Notes: generated by a model not told the origin, from the letters alone. 64,000 nucleotides of DNA from Vibrio orientalis CIP 102891 = ATCC 33934 (GCF_000176235.1 NZ_ACZV01000005.1:1860001-1924000); one strand, 5' to 3'. Counted from the first letter of the stretch, positions 53,142 to 62,360 are shown. A program made the numbers and translations.

Positions 53142-53722
53142 AATTTATCCTCCCCTATCGTATCGCGTAATTTTTCAACAGCTAGGCGTAAACGAGACTT
53201 AACTGTCCCCAAGGGTATATCGAACATATCCGCAACTTGTTGATGTGGGAGTTCTTCGAGATAGACTGCTTTGACAACTTCCCTTTGCGCCGCAGGCAAG
53301 ATATCTAAGTACTTAATCACCTGCTGTTTAAGCCTATCCGTTTCGGGAGAGTAGTGCTCTACCAAATCTGGTGGGCAGTAATCATTAGGCCAAAGGTCTT
53401 CAGAGTGAAGATGGCAGTCGCGCCCTTTCTGCTTACGTAAAGTGTCGAAGCATAAATTACGCGCGATCGTATAAATCCAAGTCGACAGAGAGCTTTTTGT
53501 TGGATCAAACAAGACACTCTTTTGCCAAACAATCGAGAGTGCCTCTTGGACAATTTCCATCGCGACTTGCTCATTACCCATATGACGAAAAGCAAACTGC
53601 TTAAGTCGAGGAGAAAAGTGGCTAAAAATGACAGCAAACGACGCTTTGTCTCTTTGCTTCACTTTCTCCATGTATGAATGCCATTCTTCTTTTGAAAAAG
53701 CCTGGGTATCTAAATTTTCCAT
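53138..53722 (-). CDS. ECF RNA polymerase sigma factor (ChrR-linked, ECF11-type)
   Basis: This 194-residue group IV sigma factor has region 2 with AIFSHFSPRLKQFAFRHMG and TWIYTIARNLCFDTLRKQKG (the -10 reading helix). Region 4 has LPAAQREVVKAVYLEELPHQQVADMF and PLGTVKSRLRLAVEKLRD. The downstream ChrR identifies it as the singlet-oxygen-type sigma, distinct from the rseA-controlled sigma-E. Upstream, TGATCG on the minus strand (53775-53780) resembles the -35 of this sigma group, which would allow self-activation, but the -10 is unclear. Confidence 0.92.
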   Translation of the reverse strand: MENLDTQAFSKEEWHSYMEKVKQRDKASFAVIFSHFSPRLKQFAFRHMGNEQVAMEIVQEALSIVWQKSVLFDPTKSSLSTWIYTIARNLCFDTLRKQKGRDCHLHSEDLWPNDYCPPDLVEHYSPETDRLKQQVIKYLDILPAAQREVVKAVYLEELPHQQVADMFDIPLGTVKSRLRLAVEKLRDTIGEDKL

Positions 53723-53788
53723 TTTGATAGCCTTAGATTCACTTTTTTCTATAAATACGTATTAAATCGAAAACCGATCACTCAGCCA

Positions 53789-54352
53789 CTATCTTTCTAA
53801 GCTCTTTTTAATATAGCTTAACGCAGCACGACAATTAGTTTGTAACGTAAGCTCATCAAACTGCCGATTACTGACTGGCAATAACTCCAACCAACGCTGA
53901 CTGACCCAACTCGCATCATCAAAAAACCTTTGTTCGTAAAGGTCACCTAGATCTGGAAACTGTTGGTAAACCCTCACCAGCTCTCTAGTTATCGGCACAT
54001 CATTTACATCAAGCTCTTCGGCATTCCAACTGGGGAGCGTTTCTATCCGAGCAAACCTTAAGCCGTCATGCTCTACCCGAACGCTGCAAATCTTAAATTT
54101 GCTTAATCCTGTAATTGAAATACCAAGTAGACCATCTTCAAGAAGCTCAAAATCAATAATCTTAGCTAAAGTACCAACAACCGATAATTCCTCACCTTTC
54201 TTCTCACTGTCAAAAAGGCAAATACCGAAAGTTCCTTCACCTTGCATTGCTTGGGAAACTAGCCGCTTGTATCTCGGTTCAAAAATTCTTAATCGCATTT
54301 TTCCTTCCGGCAGCACAACTGAACTCAGAGGGAAAAGCATAACTTCAGACAT
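53789..54352 (-). CDS. Lon N-terminal substrate-binding domain protein
   Basis: The 187-residue protein corresponds only to the N-terminal (PUA-like) domain of Lon: VMLFPLSSVVLPEGKMRLRIFEPRYKRLV near the start, GTFGICLF, and a helical end. It has no AAA+ or protease domain. Such stand-alone proteins are common and of uncertain role. I chose ATG 54352 (MSEVMLFPL); ATG 54364, four codons upstream, is equally possible. It lies upstream of the sigma gene on the same strand, with 66 bases between. Confidence 0.85.
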   Translation of the reverse strand: MSEVMLFPLSSVVLPEGKMRLRIFEPRYKRLVSQAMQGEGTFGICLFDSEKKGEELSVVGTLAKIIDFELLEDGLLGISITGLSKFKICSVRVEHDGLRFARIETLPSWNAEELDVNDVPITRELVRVYQQFPDLGDLYEQRFFDDASWVSQRWLELLPVSNRQFDELTLQTNCRAALSYIKKSLER

Positions 54353-54450
54353 AAACGCTCTCATTCTATTTTCTTGTTAACATTTACGTTACCAGCCCCC
54401 AACAAGATCATTCACCATATCTGTTGAATACATGACACACATAAAAATAT

Positions 54451-54466
54451 GAGCAAACGCTTGCGT
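54451..54466. promoter_or_regulatory. PurR-like operator upstream of ompK
   Basis: GAGCAAACGCTTGCGT matches ANGCAANCGNTTNCNT with one mismatch. It lies about 230 bases before the ompK ATG, or about 100 bases before the divergent Lon-N gene. A nucleoside porin is the more sensible target. Confidence 0.5.
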
Positions 54467-54536
54467 AATCGATACCTGTTTCAGTTTTTGTGCAACGCAT
54501 GACTAGTTCCGTTACATTTCAATTTTTAGTTTGTTA

Positions 54537-54552
54537 ATGAGATCCCGATCAC
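54537..54552. promoter_or_regulatory. CRP-like site of ompK
   Basis: TGAGATCCCGATCACC matches eight of ten CRP consensus positions. With TATTAT (54606-54611) as the -10, the centre falls near -73, a usual class I distance. The -35 is weak, as expected for an activated promoter. Confidence 0.35.
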
Positions 54553-54695
54553 CTGTTTTATGTTTTTTTACATATGTTGCACATGGCTTTTGAGAAATTT
54601 ATCGCTATTATTCGCCCCAACAAAGCACGACACAGATTGTGCAACTAAACAAATATCCAATGAATATTGAATTAACATACATAGAGAGTTCCATT

Positions 54696-55505
54696 ATGCG
54701 TAAATCACTTTTAGCTCTTGGTGTTGTAGCTGCAATGTCTGCACCTGCGATGGCTGCTGATTATTCAGACGGCGATATCCACAAGAACGACTACAAATGG
54801 ATGCAATTTAACCTAATGGGTGCATTCGATGAGAAAGGTGCTGGTCCAGAATCTTCTCACGACTACCTAGAAATGGAATTCGGCGGTCGTTCGGGCATCT
54901 TTGATCTGTACGGTTATGTTGATGTATTCAACCTAACTAGTGATCAAGACAGCGATAAAGATGGTGCTGAAAAGATCTTTATGAAGTTTGCACCTCGTAT
55001 GTCTCTTGACGCTTTAACTGGTAAAGATCTTTCTTTCGGTCCAGTTCAAGAGCTTTACGTAGCGACTCTTATGGAGTGGGGTGGTAACTCTGGTGTAAAC
55101 ACTCAGAAAATCGGTCTTGGTTCTGACGTAATGCTACCTTGGTTTGGTAAAGTTGGCCTTAACTTCTACGGTACATACGATTCAAACTCTAAAGATTGGA
55201 ACGGTTACCAAATCTCGACTAACTGGTTTAAGCCATTCTACTTCTTCGAGAACGGTTCATTCATTTCTTACCAAGGTTACATTGATTACCAATTCGGTAT
55301 GGAAGACAAAGCTCAGTACCAATCTAGCCACGGTGGTGCCATGTTTAACGGTATCTACTGGCACTCAGATCGTTTTGCTGTAGGTTACGGTCTTAAACTA
55401 TACAACAACGTATACGGTTTTGAAGATGGCGAAGCTCTACCATGGGCTCCAGTTGCTGACTCTTCAGGCGTAGGTCACTACCTAGCAGTAACTTACAAGT
55501 TCTAA
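54696..55505 (+). CDS. ompK: OmpK/Tsx-family nucleoside-specific outer-membrane channel
   Basis: OmpK is a 12-stranded barrel of the Tsx family; in vibrios it is the receptor of phage KVP40. The signal peptide is residues 1-20 (cleavage after APAMA). The mature chain begins ADYSDGDIHKNDYKWMQFN, has alternating strands with aromatic girdles, and ends in the outer-membrane sorting signal VTYKF. ATG 54696 has AGAGAG upstream and gives 269 aa. A PurR-like and a CRP-like site lie upstream, consistent with nucleoside uptake. Confidence 0.94.
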   Translation: MRKSLLALGVVAAMSAPAMAADYSDGDIHKNDYKWMQFNLMGAFDEKGAGPESSHDYLEMEFGGRSGIFDLYGYVDVFNLTSDQDSDKDGAEKIFMKFAPRMSLDALTGKDLSFGPVQELYVATLMEWGGNSGVNTQKIGLGSDVMLPWFGKVGLNFYGTYDSNSKDWNGYQISTNWFKPFYFFENGSFISYQGYIDYQFGMEDKAQYQSSHGGAMFNGIYWHSDRFAVGYGLKLYNNVYGFEDGEALPWAPVADSSGVGHYLAVTYKF

Positions 55506-55531
55506 TTGAACTTCTAAGTAATAGATTTTTT

Positions 55532-55559
55532 AAATGGCACCCTTGGGTGCCATTTTTAT
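55532..55559 (+). terminator. Terminator after ompK
   Basis: AAATGGCACCC and GGGTGCCATTT pair around TT, followed by a T-rich tail. Confidence 0.9.
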
Positions 55560-55616
55560 TTGCTTTCTCTTAAGATAGTCTTATGCTCTGTGGCAAACAC
55601 ATTGACTCTCTTTCGT

Positions 55617-56501
55617 ATGAATATTGCTGTACTCGGCCCGGGCGCAATCGGCTCGCTGTGGGCATCTCGCTTACATAGTGCTGGGCATACCGTTTCGTTA
55701 TGGTCTCGGCAAACACCCCCTACCCTGTCAATTCAATTGGATCAACGCCAGCCTACGCACTTTATTAATAATTCTATTGAAGCGCTTGCTCAGGCAGATC
55801 TTATTCTTGTTACATTGAAAGCTCCGAATGTCGAAATGAGCTTAGCAAAGCTAAAGTCACAGATTCACAACGATACAATGATAGTGCTGATGCACAATGG
55901 CATGGGAACAGCAGAAAAAGTAAATCTCTTACTACCAAACAACCCTCTTATACTCGCGACAACCACTCATGGCGCTCTAAGAGAAACCACTAATCAGGTT
56001 CGACACACTGGATTGGGGAAAACTGAACTTGGCGGCTATAACAAAGCTGGTAAGCGTTGTGAATTCTTAGCTGAAGTGTTCCAACACGCTCTTCCTCAAG
56101 TCGTCTGGAACCCGACAATTCTTGATGCGCTTTGGAATAAGCTTGCGATTAATTGTGCCATTAACCCGCTTACTGCTATCCATAAAATAACCAATGGTGA
56201 ATTGGCACAAGAGCGATATGCAGAGCCCCTACACTCGATCATCAATGAAGTCGCCTTAGTAATGCAGGCTGAAGGGATCAAGACCGATTCAGAAGTGTTG
56301 AGTCAATCCGTTGCTCAAGTCATTCAAGCAACAGCGAAAAACTTATCTTCTATGCAGCAAGATATTGTCCACCAGCGACAAAGCGAGATAGACTTTATTA
56401 CTGGCTATCTGATTGAAAAAGCCCAGCACCACAATATAGCGACTCCGGTAAACCGTTCGCTGTATGACGCCGTTAAAAACATCGAACAAGGTTGGAATTA
56501 A
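55617..56501 (+). CDS. panE: 2-dehydropantoate 2-reductase
   Basis: PanE reduces ketopantoate to pantoate with NADPH in coenzyme A synthesis. The N-terminal dinucleotide motif is VLGPGAIGSLWAS (residues 5-17). The catalytic region around WNKLAINCAINPLTAI (about residue 175, with the active Lys) and the later DIVHQRQSEIDFI are intact. ATG 55617 (MNIAVLGPG) gives 294 aa; no strong ribosome site is visible. It ends two bases before yajL starts. Confidence 0.93.
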   Translation: MNIAVLGPGAIGSLWASRLHSAGHTVSLWSRQTPPTLSIQLDQRQPTHFINNSIEALAQADLILVTLKAPNVEMSLAKLKSQIHNDTMIVLMHNGMGTAEKVNLLLPNNPLILATTTHGALRETTNQVRHTGLGKTELGGYNKAGKRCEFLAEVFQHALPQVVWNPTILDALWNKLAINCAINPLTAIHKITNGELAQERYAEPLHSIINEVALVMQAEGIKTDSEVLSQSVAQVIQATAKNLSSMQQDIVHQRQSEIDFITGYLIEKAQHHNIATPVNRSLYDAVKNIEQGWN

Positions 56502-56503
56502 CC

Positions 56504-57103
56504 ATGACAAAAAAAGTCCTCGTCCCTATCGCTCCTGGCAGCGAAGAAATGGAAGCAATTACTATCATTGATATGATGGTTAGGGCTGGATACGAAACCG
56601 TGGTTGCCAGTGCCGACTTCGATGGTCAACTAACGATGAAAGCCTCTCGCGGCGTGACACTAACGGCGGACTGCAAATTGGTCGATATCGCTGACGATGA
56701 GTTCGATGCGGTTATCTTGCCAGGTGGCGTTGAAGGGGCAGAAACGTTCCGCGACAGTACGGTTTTGGTCGAAATTGTCCGCCAGCAAATGTACGAAGGT
56801 AAGTTGGTTGCTGCGATTTGTGCCGCACCTGCGCTCGTTCTTGCTCATCACGGTCTATATAGTGACGCGTTAATGACCTGTCACCCAAGTTTCGAAAGTC
56901 ACATCAATCCGAAAAAATGGCGTGTTAAACGTGTCACTTATGATGTAAACCACAATCTATTGACCAGTCAGGGGCCTGGGACCGCACTAGAGTTTGCTAT
57001 GGAGATCATCATCAATCTATCCGGTAAAGCACATGCTTGGACTATTGCCGAACCCATGGTGACGATACCGACACTGCAATACCATAAACTGGGTGACGAA
57101 TAA
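56504..57103 (+). CDS. yajL: YajL, DJ-1/PfpI-family protein
   Basis: This DJ-1-superfamily protein protects against oxidative and thiol or glycation stress (a chaperone or deglycase role is debated). The reactive cysteine lies in the elbow VAAICAAPALVL (about residue 105), with Glu in GSEEMEA near residue 15. It is 199 aa long from ATG 56504 (MTKKVLVPIAPG). It is tightly placed between panE and csdA; its stop overlaps the csdA ATG by one base. Confidence 0.92.
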   Translation: MTKKVLVPIAPGSEEMEAITIIDMMVRAGYETVVASADFDGQLTMKASRGVTLTADCKLVDIADDEFDAVILPGGVEGAETFRDSTVLVEIVRQQMYEGKLVAAICAAPALVLAHHGLYSDALMTCHPSFESHINPKKWRVKRVTYDVNHNLLTSQGPGTALEFAMEIIINLSGKAHAWTIAEPMVTIPTLQYHKLGDE

Positions 57104-58314
57104 TGTTTGACGTGCAAGCCGTCGCTGCGCAGTTTCCGGCCTTACTTCAGCAAATTAATGACCAACGACTGGTCTATTTAGACAGTGCAGCGACCACTCA
57201 GAAACCTCGCTGCGTGATCGATGCGATTACCGACTATTACAGTCACCAAAATGCCAATGTACACCGTGGTAGCCATAGCCTAACCGCTAAAGCCACAAGC
57301 CAATTTGAATCAGCTCGTCAAACCGTAGCTGACTTTTTAGGCGCTTCAACGAGCAAAGAAATCGTCTGGACTCGTGGTGCAACGGAAGCTTTAAACTTAA
57401 TCGCTCAGACTTACGCACGAAATACGCTTAAGCCTGGTGATGAAATCTTAATCAGTGAAATGGAACACCACGCCAATATTGTTCCGTGGCAAATTGTTGC
57501 TGAGCAAACAGGGGCGAAAGTGGTCAAAGTGCCGATGACGGACGAATGTTCGTTTGATATTGCGGCCTTTAAATCACTCCTTTCTGCTCAAACTAAGATC
57601 GTCGCATTAGCTCATATCACTAATGTCACTGGTACTCGCCAACCTATCGAACAGGTCATAGAACTGTCCCATCAGATGGGTGCGATTGTTGTCGTAGACG
57701 GCGCTCAAGGGATCGTCCACGAACGAGTGAACCTTGCTTCACTCAATGCTGATTTTTACGTTTTTTCTGGCCATAAGCTGTATGCCCCTGCCGGTATTGG
57801 AGTCCTTTACGGCAAACTAAAACTGCTTGAAGCTATGCCTCCATGGCACGGCGGCGGCAAGATGGTCGAAAAGGTCTCATTCGAAGGGACGACCTACAGT
57901 GAACTGCCTGGTAAGTTCGAAGCAGGCACACCAAATGTTGCCGGTGCCATTGCCTTAGAGACTGCTATCAACTGGTATCAGAGCTTTGACCAACAGGCAG
58001 TTGAAGCGCATATCCACCAGCTAGTGAGCACCGCTTATACTCGCCTGAGCGCACTTGAAGATATTGAAGTTTTTGGCTACCAACCGGGCGCAAGTGTGCT
58101 TTCATTTGTGATGGATGGCGTTCACCATCAAGACATGGCGACACTACTTGATCAGCAAGGAATTGCTGTTCGCGCAGGCCATCACTGTGCGCACCCTCTA
58201 ATGGATGCACTCGGCGTAAAAGGCACCGTTAGAGCGTCATTTGCCATCTACAACACGATGGAAGATGTCGAGCGCTTTATTGCTGCGGTAGAAAAAGCCG
58301 TGGATATGCTTTAG
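57103..58314 (+). CDS. csdA: Cysteine desulfurase, CsdA-like
   Basis: This PLP enzyme takes sulfur from cysteine. The PLP lysine is in SGHKLYAPAG (about residue 224), the phosphate site is in TRGATEALN, and the persulfide-forming cysteine is in RAGHHCAHPLM near residue 361. It is of the SufS/CsdA group (class II) and 403 aa long. Neither a csdE nor a suf gene is adjacent, unlike E. coli csdAE. The one-base overlap with yajL shows coupling. Confidence 0.9.
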   Translation: MFDVQAVAAQFPALLQQINDQRLVYLDSAATTQKPRCVIDAITDYYSHQNANVHRGSHSLTAKATSQFESARQTVADFLGASTSKEIVWTRGATEALNLIAQTYARNTLKPGDEILISEMEHHANIVPWQIVAEQTGAKVVKVPMTDECSFDIAAFKSLLSAQTKIVALAHITNVTGTRQPIEQVIELSHQMGAIVVVDGAQGIVHERVNLASLNADFYVFSGHKLYAPAGIGVLYGKLKLLEAMPPWHGGGKMVEKVSFEGTTYSELPGKFEAGTPNVAGAIALETAINWYQSFDQQAVEAHIHQLVSTAYTRLSALEDIEVFGYQPGASVLSFVMDGVHHQDMATLLDQQGIAVRAGHHCAHPLMDALGVKGTVRASFAIYNTMEDVERFIAAVEKAVDML

Positions 58315-58322
58315 AAAGCATA

Positions 58323-58350
58323 AAGGTCGGCAAATGCCGACCTTATTCTA
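58323..58350 (+). terminator. Weak terminator after csdA
   Basis: AAGGTCGGC and GCCGACCTT pair around AAAT. The T run is poor (ATTCTATTTG), so termination may be partial. Confidence 0.55.
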
Positions 58351-58353
58351 TTT

Positions 58354-58456
58354 GTCTTCCCCGAGAACGACGTACGAGTGAGTTGGGGAGCTCTTGAAGT
58401 AAGTCGAATACTCTATGAGATTCCCTACTCCCTCATTCTTCGGTCTATGGAATGAC
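58354..58456. repeat. Palindromic intergenic repeat, copy 2 (MITE-like)
   Basis: A 103-base element between convergent csdA and radA, with imperfect terminal inverted repeats (GTCTTCC at the left, GGAATGAC at the right). Bases 58374-58456 match 12885-12967 in the same orientation. Internally, GAGTGAGTTGGGGAGCTC is roughly complementary to the GAGATTCCCTACTCCCTC region, so the RNA or DNA can fold into one long hairpin. It encodes nothing. Confidence 0.75.
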
Positions 58457-58484
58457 AGAACCTAGAGCTGGCGAAGCGTTACTC

Positions 58485-59864
58485 CTACAGCTCATCAAAT
58501 GCTTCAATAGCCTCTGAAAGCTTCTTAACACCATGAATTTGCATTCCCGGAATGCCGCCTTTAGGCATGTTTGCAGCAGGTACAATCGCTTTCTTAAAGC
58601 CATGCTTGAACGCTTCATTAAGGCGCTCTTGGCCGCTAGGGACTGGACGAATCTCCCCCGCTAGGCCAACCTCACCAAACACCACTACATCTTTTGGTAA
58701 TGCGCGATCGCGGAAGCTTGAAAGCAGCGCCATAACCAAAGCAAGGTCAGCACTGGTTTCGGTAACTTTCACGCCACCAACCACGTTAACGAATACATCT
58801 TGGTCGGCCATTTGTAGACCACCATGTTTATGTAATACCGCAAGTAATAATGAAAGACGGTTTTGCTCAAGGCCAACAGCAACACGACGTGGGTTTGCCA
58901 GTTGTGAATAGTCGACAAGCGCCTGAATCTCAACCAGCAGCGGGCGAGTACCTTCCCATACCACCATAACTGAGCTGCCGGATGTTTCCTCTTCACCGCG
59001 AGATAAGAAAATCGCCGATGGATTACTGACTTCTTTAAGCCCTTGACCTGTCATCGCAAACACACCTAGCTCATTCACCGCACCGAAACGGTTCTTATGG
59101 CTACGCATGGTTCTAAATCGGTTGTCAGTACCACCGTCAAGCAACACAGAGCAGTCAATAATGTGCTCTAGTACCTTTGGTCCCGCTAAGGTGCCATCTT
59201 TGGTAACGTGGCCAACGATAAACACTGAGACATTGTTTTGCTTAGCGTAACGGGTTAACGCCGTTGCCGATTCACGAACTTGCGCCACACTGCCCGGTGA
59301 AGATTGTACGTCAGCGACATGCATAACCTGTATTGAGTCAATGACCATGATCTTCGGCTGCTCTTTTTCTGCAATTTGGCAGATGCGATCAACGTTGGTT
59401 TCGGAAAGCATTTTCAAGTTCTCTTTCGGCAAGCCTAATCGAGATGCGCGCATCGCAACCTGCTGAAGAGATTCCTCACCCGTTACGTAGAGCGTTGGCA
59501 TTTGAGATGCAAGGTAACACATCGTCTGCAGTAGCAATGTCGACTTACCAGCACCTGGATTACCACCAATTAAAATCGCTGCACCGGGTACAACACCGCC
59601 ACCTAATACACGGTCAAATTCTTTATAGCCGGTGGTAAAGCGTGGTACTTCTTGCAGGTCAATCTCAGACAGAGCCTGAACCAAAGTTTCCCCCGAGTTA
59701 CCCGCATACCCCGTTAAACGCTCATTTCTCGCTGCTGCTGGGGACGCCGCTAGTCTAACCTCGCTAATTGTATTCCACGCACCACAAGCATTGCACTGCC
59801 CCTGCCAACGTGGAAAGTCAGCACCGCAGTCATTACATACGTATGCTCTTTTCGCTTTTGCCAT
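58485..59864 (-). CDS. radA: DNA repair protein RadA
   Basis: RadA (Sms) is a RecA-like branch-migration motor in recombination. The N-terminal zinc finger is YVCNDCGADFPRWQGQCNACGAW (about residues 8-30). The Walker A is GGNPGAGKSTLL (about residue 100). The RadA motif KNRFG lies in the middle, and the C-terminal half is Lon-like (VVFGEVGLAGEIRPVPSGQERL). It is 459 aa long. It is divergent from the PilZ gene, with an empty 150-base gap. Confidence 0.96.
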   Translation of the reverse strand: MAKAKRAYVCNDCGADFPRWQGQCNACGAWNTISEVRLAASPAAARNERLTGYAGNSGETLVQALSEIDLQEVPRFTTGYKEFDRVLGGGVVPGAAILIGGNPGAGKSTLLLQTMCYLASQMPTLYVTGEESLQQVAMRASRLGLPKENLKMLSETNVDRICQIAEKEQPKIMVIDSIQVMHVADVQSSPGSVAQVRESATALTRYAKQNNVSVFIVGHVTKDGTLAGPKVLEHIIDCSVLLDGGTDNRFRTMRSHKNRFGAVNELGVFAMTGQGLKEVSNPSAIFLSRGEEETSGSSVMVVWEGTRPLLVEIQALVDYSQLANPRRVAVGLEQNRLSLLLAVLHKHGGLQMADQDVFVNVVGGVKVTETSADLALVMALLSSFRDRALPKDVVVFGEVGLAGEIRPVPSGQERLNEAFKHGFKKAIVPAANMPKGGIPGMQIHGVKKLSEAIEAFDEL

Positions 59865-60014
59865 GTAACCTCAGGTATTAAAAATGGTATTTGTGACACA
59901 AACTGCACCATGGTACGTTTATCTCACATAGAAACTTGATTCGCTGTAACATATCACTAAAGATCTTAATATCAAGGCCGATATCGAGAGTAAGGAATAC
60001 TCTAACAAAAAAAT

Positions 60015-62360
60015 ATGCAGCAGCCAGAAATACTCTCATTAGCAGAGCGATTAATACCAGCATACCATGCACAGGATTTCGAGCACCTTCTTAACCAAAT
60101 GACAGAGGGTGAGCCCCCTTCGACTAAAATTTTAGTTAAGATGGAACTCAATCGTGTAATGGCACCTTGCACCAAACCAATCGATCTACGTGGGCGAGTA
60201 AAAGGAGAGTGTCGTTCTTATGACCTTGATGGCTTAAAACACTGGCTGGACGACGTTGCATTTAACGCCTATCACAAAAATACTCGTAAGTTTGGCGGCT
60301 ATACCGAAGGAGTATGGGAAGCCCTGATCAACACCCATAACAACTTTCGAGTCATGCAAAAGCAAGGGAAACCGATTGGCACTGAAGTTGCCGAAAACCC
60401 CAATGGCTTAGATGTAGAGCCGATTACATTAGGCTACGATCTTAAGCGTAAAGAAAATCGACTCAAAATCTCGTCACAAGTTGAAATCAAACTGGCTAGC
60501 AACCAAATTGTGAATGCGCTGACTGTTGATCTCTCTCCTTCAGGTGCCAAGTTTAAAGCCCCCTCAGCCTTTGACTATAAGTTAGGTGAAGTCGTTGACA
60601 TTAGACTCGTTGAGCTAATGAAGTCGGTTGAAATTGAAGGAATCGATCAACCGATCCCCTATCGTATTGTTGGTATTGACGAGTCGTATGAGAATGATGC
60701 TGTAAAGTTTTTACGCCTACTTAAACTCGACACTTCTAACCTTATTGAAAAAATCATCGAGCACCTATTACAAAATGATGCTCAGAAGGCGCGTCACGAC
60801 AATCAAGATAAGATCATACGTGCGCGTGCGCGTGGCTTTGAACATACCTACTTAAAACATACCTGTAATTTACCGGTATTTTTTAGCGGCAATGAGCTAA
60901 AGTTGGTTCTTATGACGGAAAATAACCGTCCTATCTGGCAATACTGGCACGATGAACGTAACCAACAAACCCTCAGCAGCTTGTTTCATCAACAACGCAT
61001 GTCTCAGCTAACGACTGAAGGCGTCAAGGGTAGCAGCAACGTAATTTATGCCTTCACTCACCAGCACAAAGATAAAAATCTATTCTTTTCGATGATGATG
61101 CCCGAAGCATCACGCGAACTACGTCAGCTTTTTTGGCATATAGGGGCAAAAAAAGAGAGCTGGAAAGCATTCAGACTGTCTGTATTTGAATTATCCCCAG
61201 ATGAGCGAAAAGAGTTATCACAACATTACAGTGAATTGGATCTTGAAGCAGAGACGCTAAGCCATTGCGGTATCTTACAAGAAATCTCTGACGACAATAG
61301 TCGCCATGATTACTTACTCACCGATAAGCCACGTCTCGCGGCAAGTGAACTGAATCCATTCCGCCACCTGCGTAATCCAACGACCAACCCCGCATGCATT
61401 TACTTTGATGCGCAATCTCGGCGTCGAGAGCCGAGATACCAGTTTAAATCGCCTTTAGTACTAACCGACGTGAATGGCGTCGCCGTTGAAGGCACCACCA
61501 TTGATATCTCTAAGCATGGCGTCAATATTGCTCTTACAGCCCCGAGTACACTGAAAGCGGGAGAGCCCTGCTTCCTCAATTTCAAAGAGTTTCAGCTTTA
61601 TGACAAAGACCTTCCATTAAGTGAAGTGCCTTATCACGTCATTCGTATTAGCCCCAGTGCTAAACAGCTTCAGCTTGCTATTCAAGAGTCGAGCCAAATC
61701 ACCCGCACTATCACTTTCTTTGGGCGTCTGATCGAACACAACCAAGGCAAGCTGGTCGCGAAAAAAGAGCTGTTACCAAGTAATGAACTGCTTGAAAGCC
61801 TGCATGATATTCTGCTGGATAAAATGGTCAGCTCGCCACTTTACATAGAGAAACGCGGCAAAAGTCTACGGCCAAAAGCGATTGGCGTGAATTATCCACT
61901 CAGCTCATATCTCGCTATTTTGGCTAAGCTTGGTGATGGTGCGAACTTCTCATTAGCCCCTATCTACAAAGGCCATACCAATACGCTGCTGGCTCAGCCA
62001 ATGAAGAGAATTGAAGGAGCTGAGCCTCAGTATCATGAGCTATATCTCAGTGCGAGTAAGTTCGGAACCCGGATTCAGTCGGTAGATGCAAAGCTCACTA
62101 GCGAATTTGAGAGCGTCAAAGAGCGCATCAATTACATCAAGCGAGCACAAATGATGGGGGAGTTTTATGCCATTAGAATCTGTGGTGCACCCGTTTTCAA
62201 CCCAATAACTGCGTTGGTTCGAAAAGATCTCGATGAATTAACACAGATCAGTATGCATCAAGCTCGGAGCCTAGAAAAAGAGATCAACAATATTGTCGGC
62301 TACGGTGAACTCACTGATATCACAGAAGAAGTTCTGATTCGACTAGAGCTAACAAACTAG
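60015..62360 (+). CDS. Double PilZ-domain cyclic-di-GMP receptor, PlzC-like
   Basis: This 781-residue soluble protein has two complete PilZ signatures. The first is R145-KEN-R149 with D172-LSPS-G177. The second is R470-REP-R474 with D497-ISKH-G502. Both RxxxR and DxSxxG motifs are intact, so both sites could bind cyclic di-GMP. The remaining 400 residues show no known catalytic motif. From gene order (radA / this gene / serB) it corresponds to V. cholerae PlzC as I recall. Two cyclase genes elsewhere in the window could feed it. A terminator follows. Confidence 0.88.
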   Translation: MQQPEILSLAERLIPAYHAQDFEHLLNQMTEGEPPSTKILVKMELNRVMAPCTKPIDLRGRVKGECRSYDLDGLKHWLDDVAFNAYHKNTRKFGGYTEGVWEALINTHNNFRVMQKQGKPIGTEVAENPNGLDVEPITLGYDLKRKENRLKISSQVEIKLASNQIVNALTVDLSPSGAKFKAPSAFDYKLGEVVDIRLVELMKSVEIEGIDQPIPYRIVGIDESYENDAVKFLRLLKLDTSNLIEKIIEHLLQNDAQKARHDNQDKIIRARARGFEHTYLKHTCNLPVFFSGNELKLVLMTENNRPIWQYWHDERNQQTLSSLFHQQRMSQLTTEGVKGSSNVIYAFTHQHKDKNLFFSMMMPEASRELRQLFWHIGAKKESWKAFRLSVFELSPDERKELSQHYSELDLEAETLSHCGILQEISDDNSRHDYLLTDKPRLAASELNPFRHLRNPTTNPACIYFDAQSRRREPRYQFKSPLVLTDVNGVAVEGTTIDISKHGVNIALTAPSTLKAGEPCFLNFKEFQLYDKDLPLSEVPYHVIRISPSAKQLQLAIQESSQITRTITFFGRLIEHNQGKLVAKKELLPSNELLESLHDILLDKMVSSPLYIEKRGKSLRPKAIGVNYPLSSYLAILAKLGDGANFSLAPIYKGHTNTLLAQPMKRIEGAEPQYHELYLSASKFGTRIQSVDAKLTSEFESVKERINYIKRAQMMGEFYAIRICGAPVFNPITALVRKDLDELTQISMHQARSLEKEINNIVGYGELTDITEEVLIRLELTN

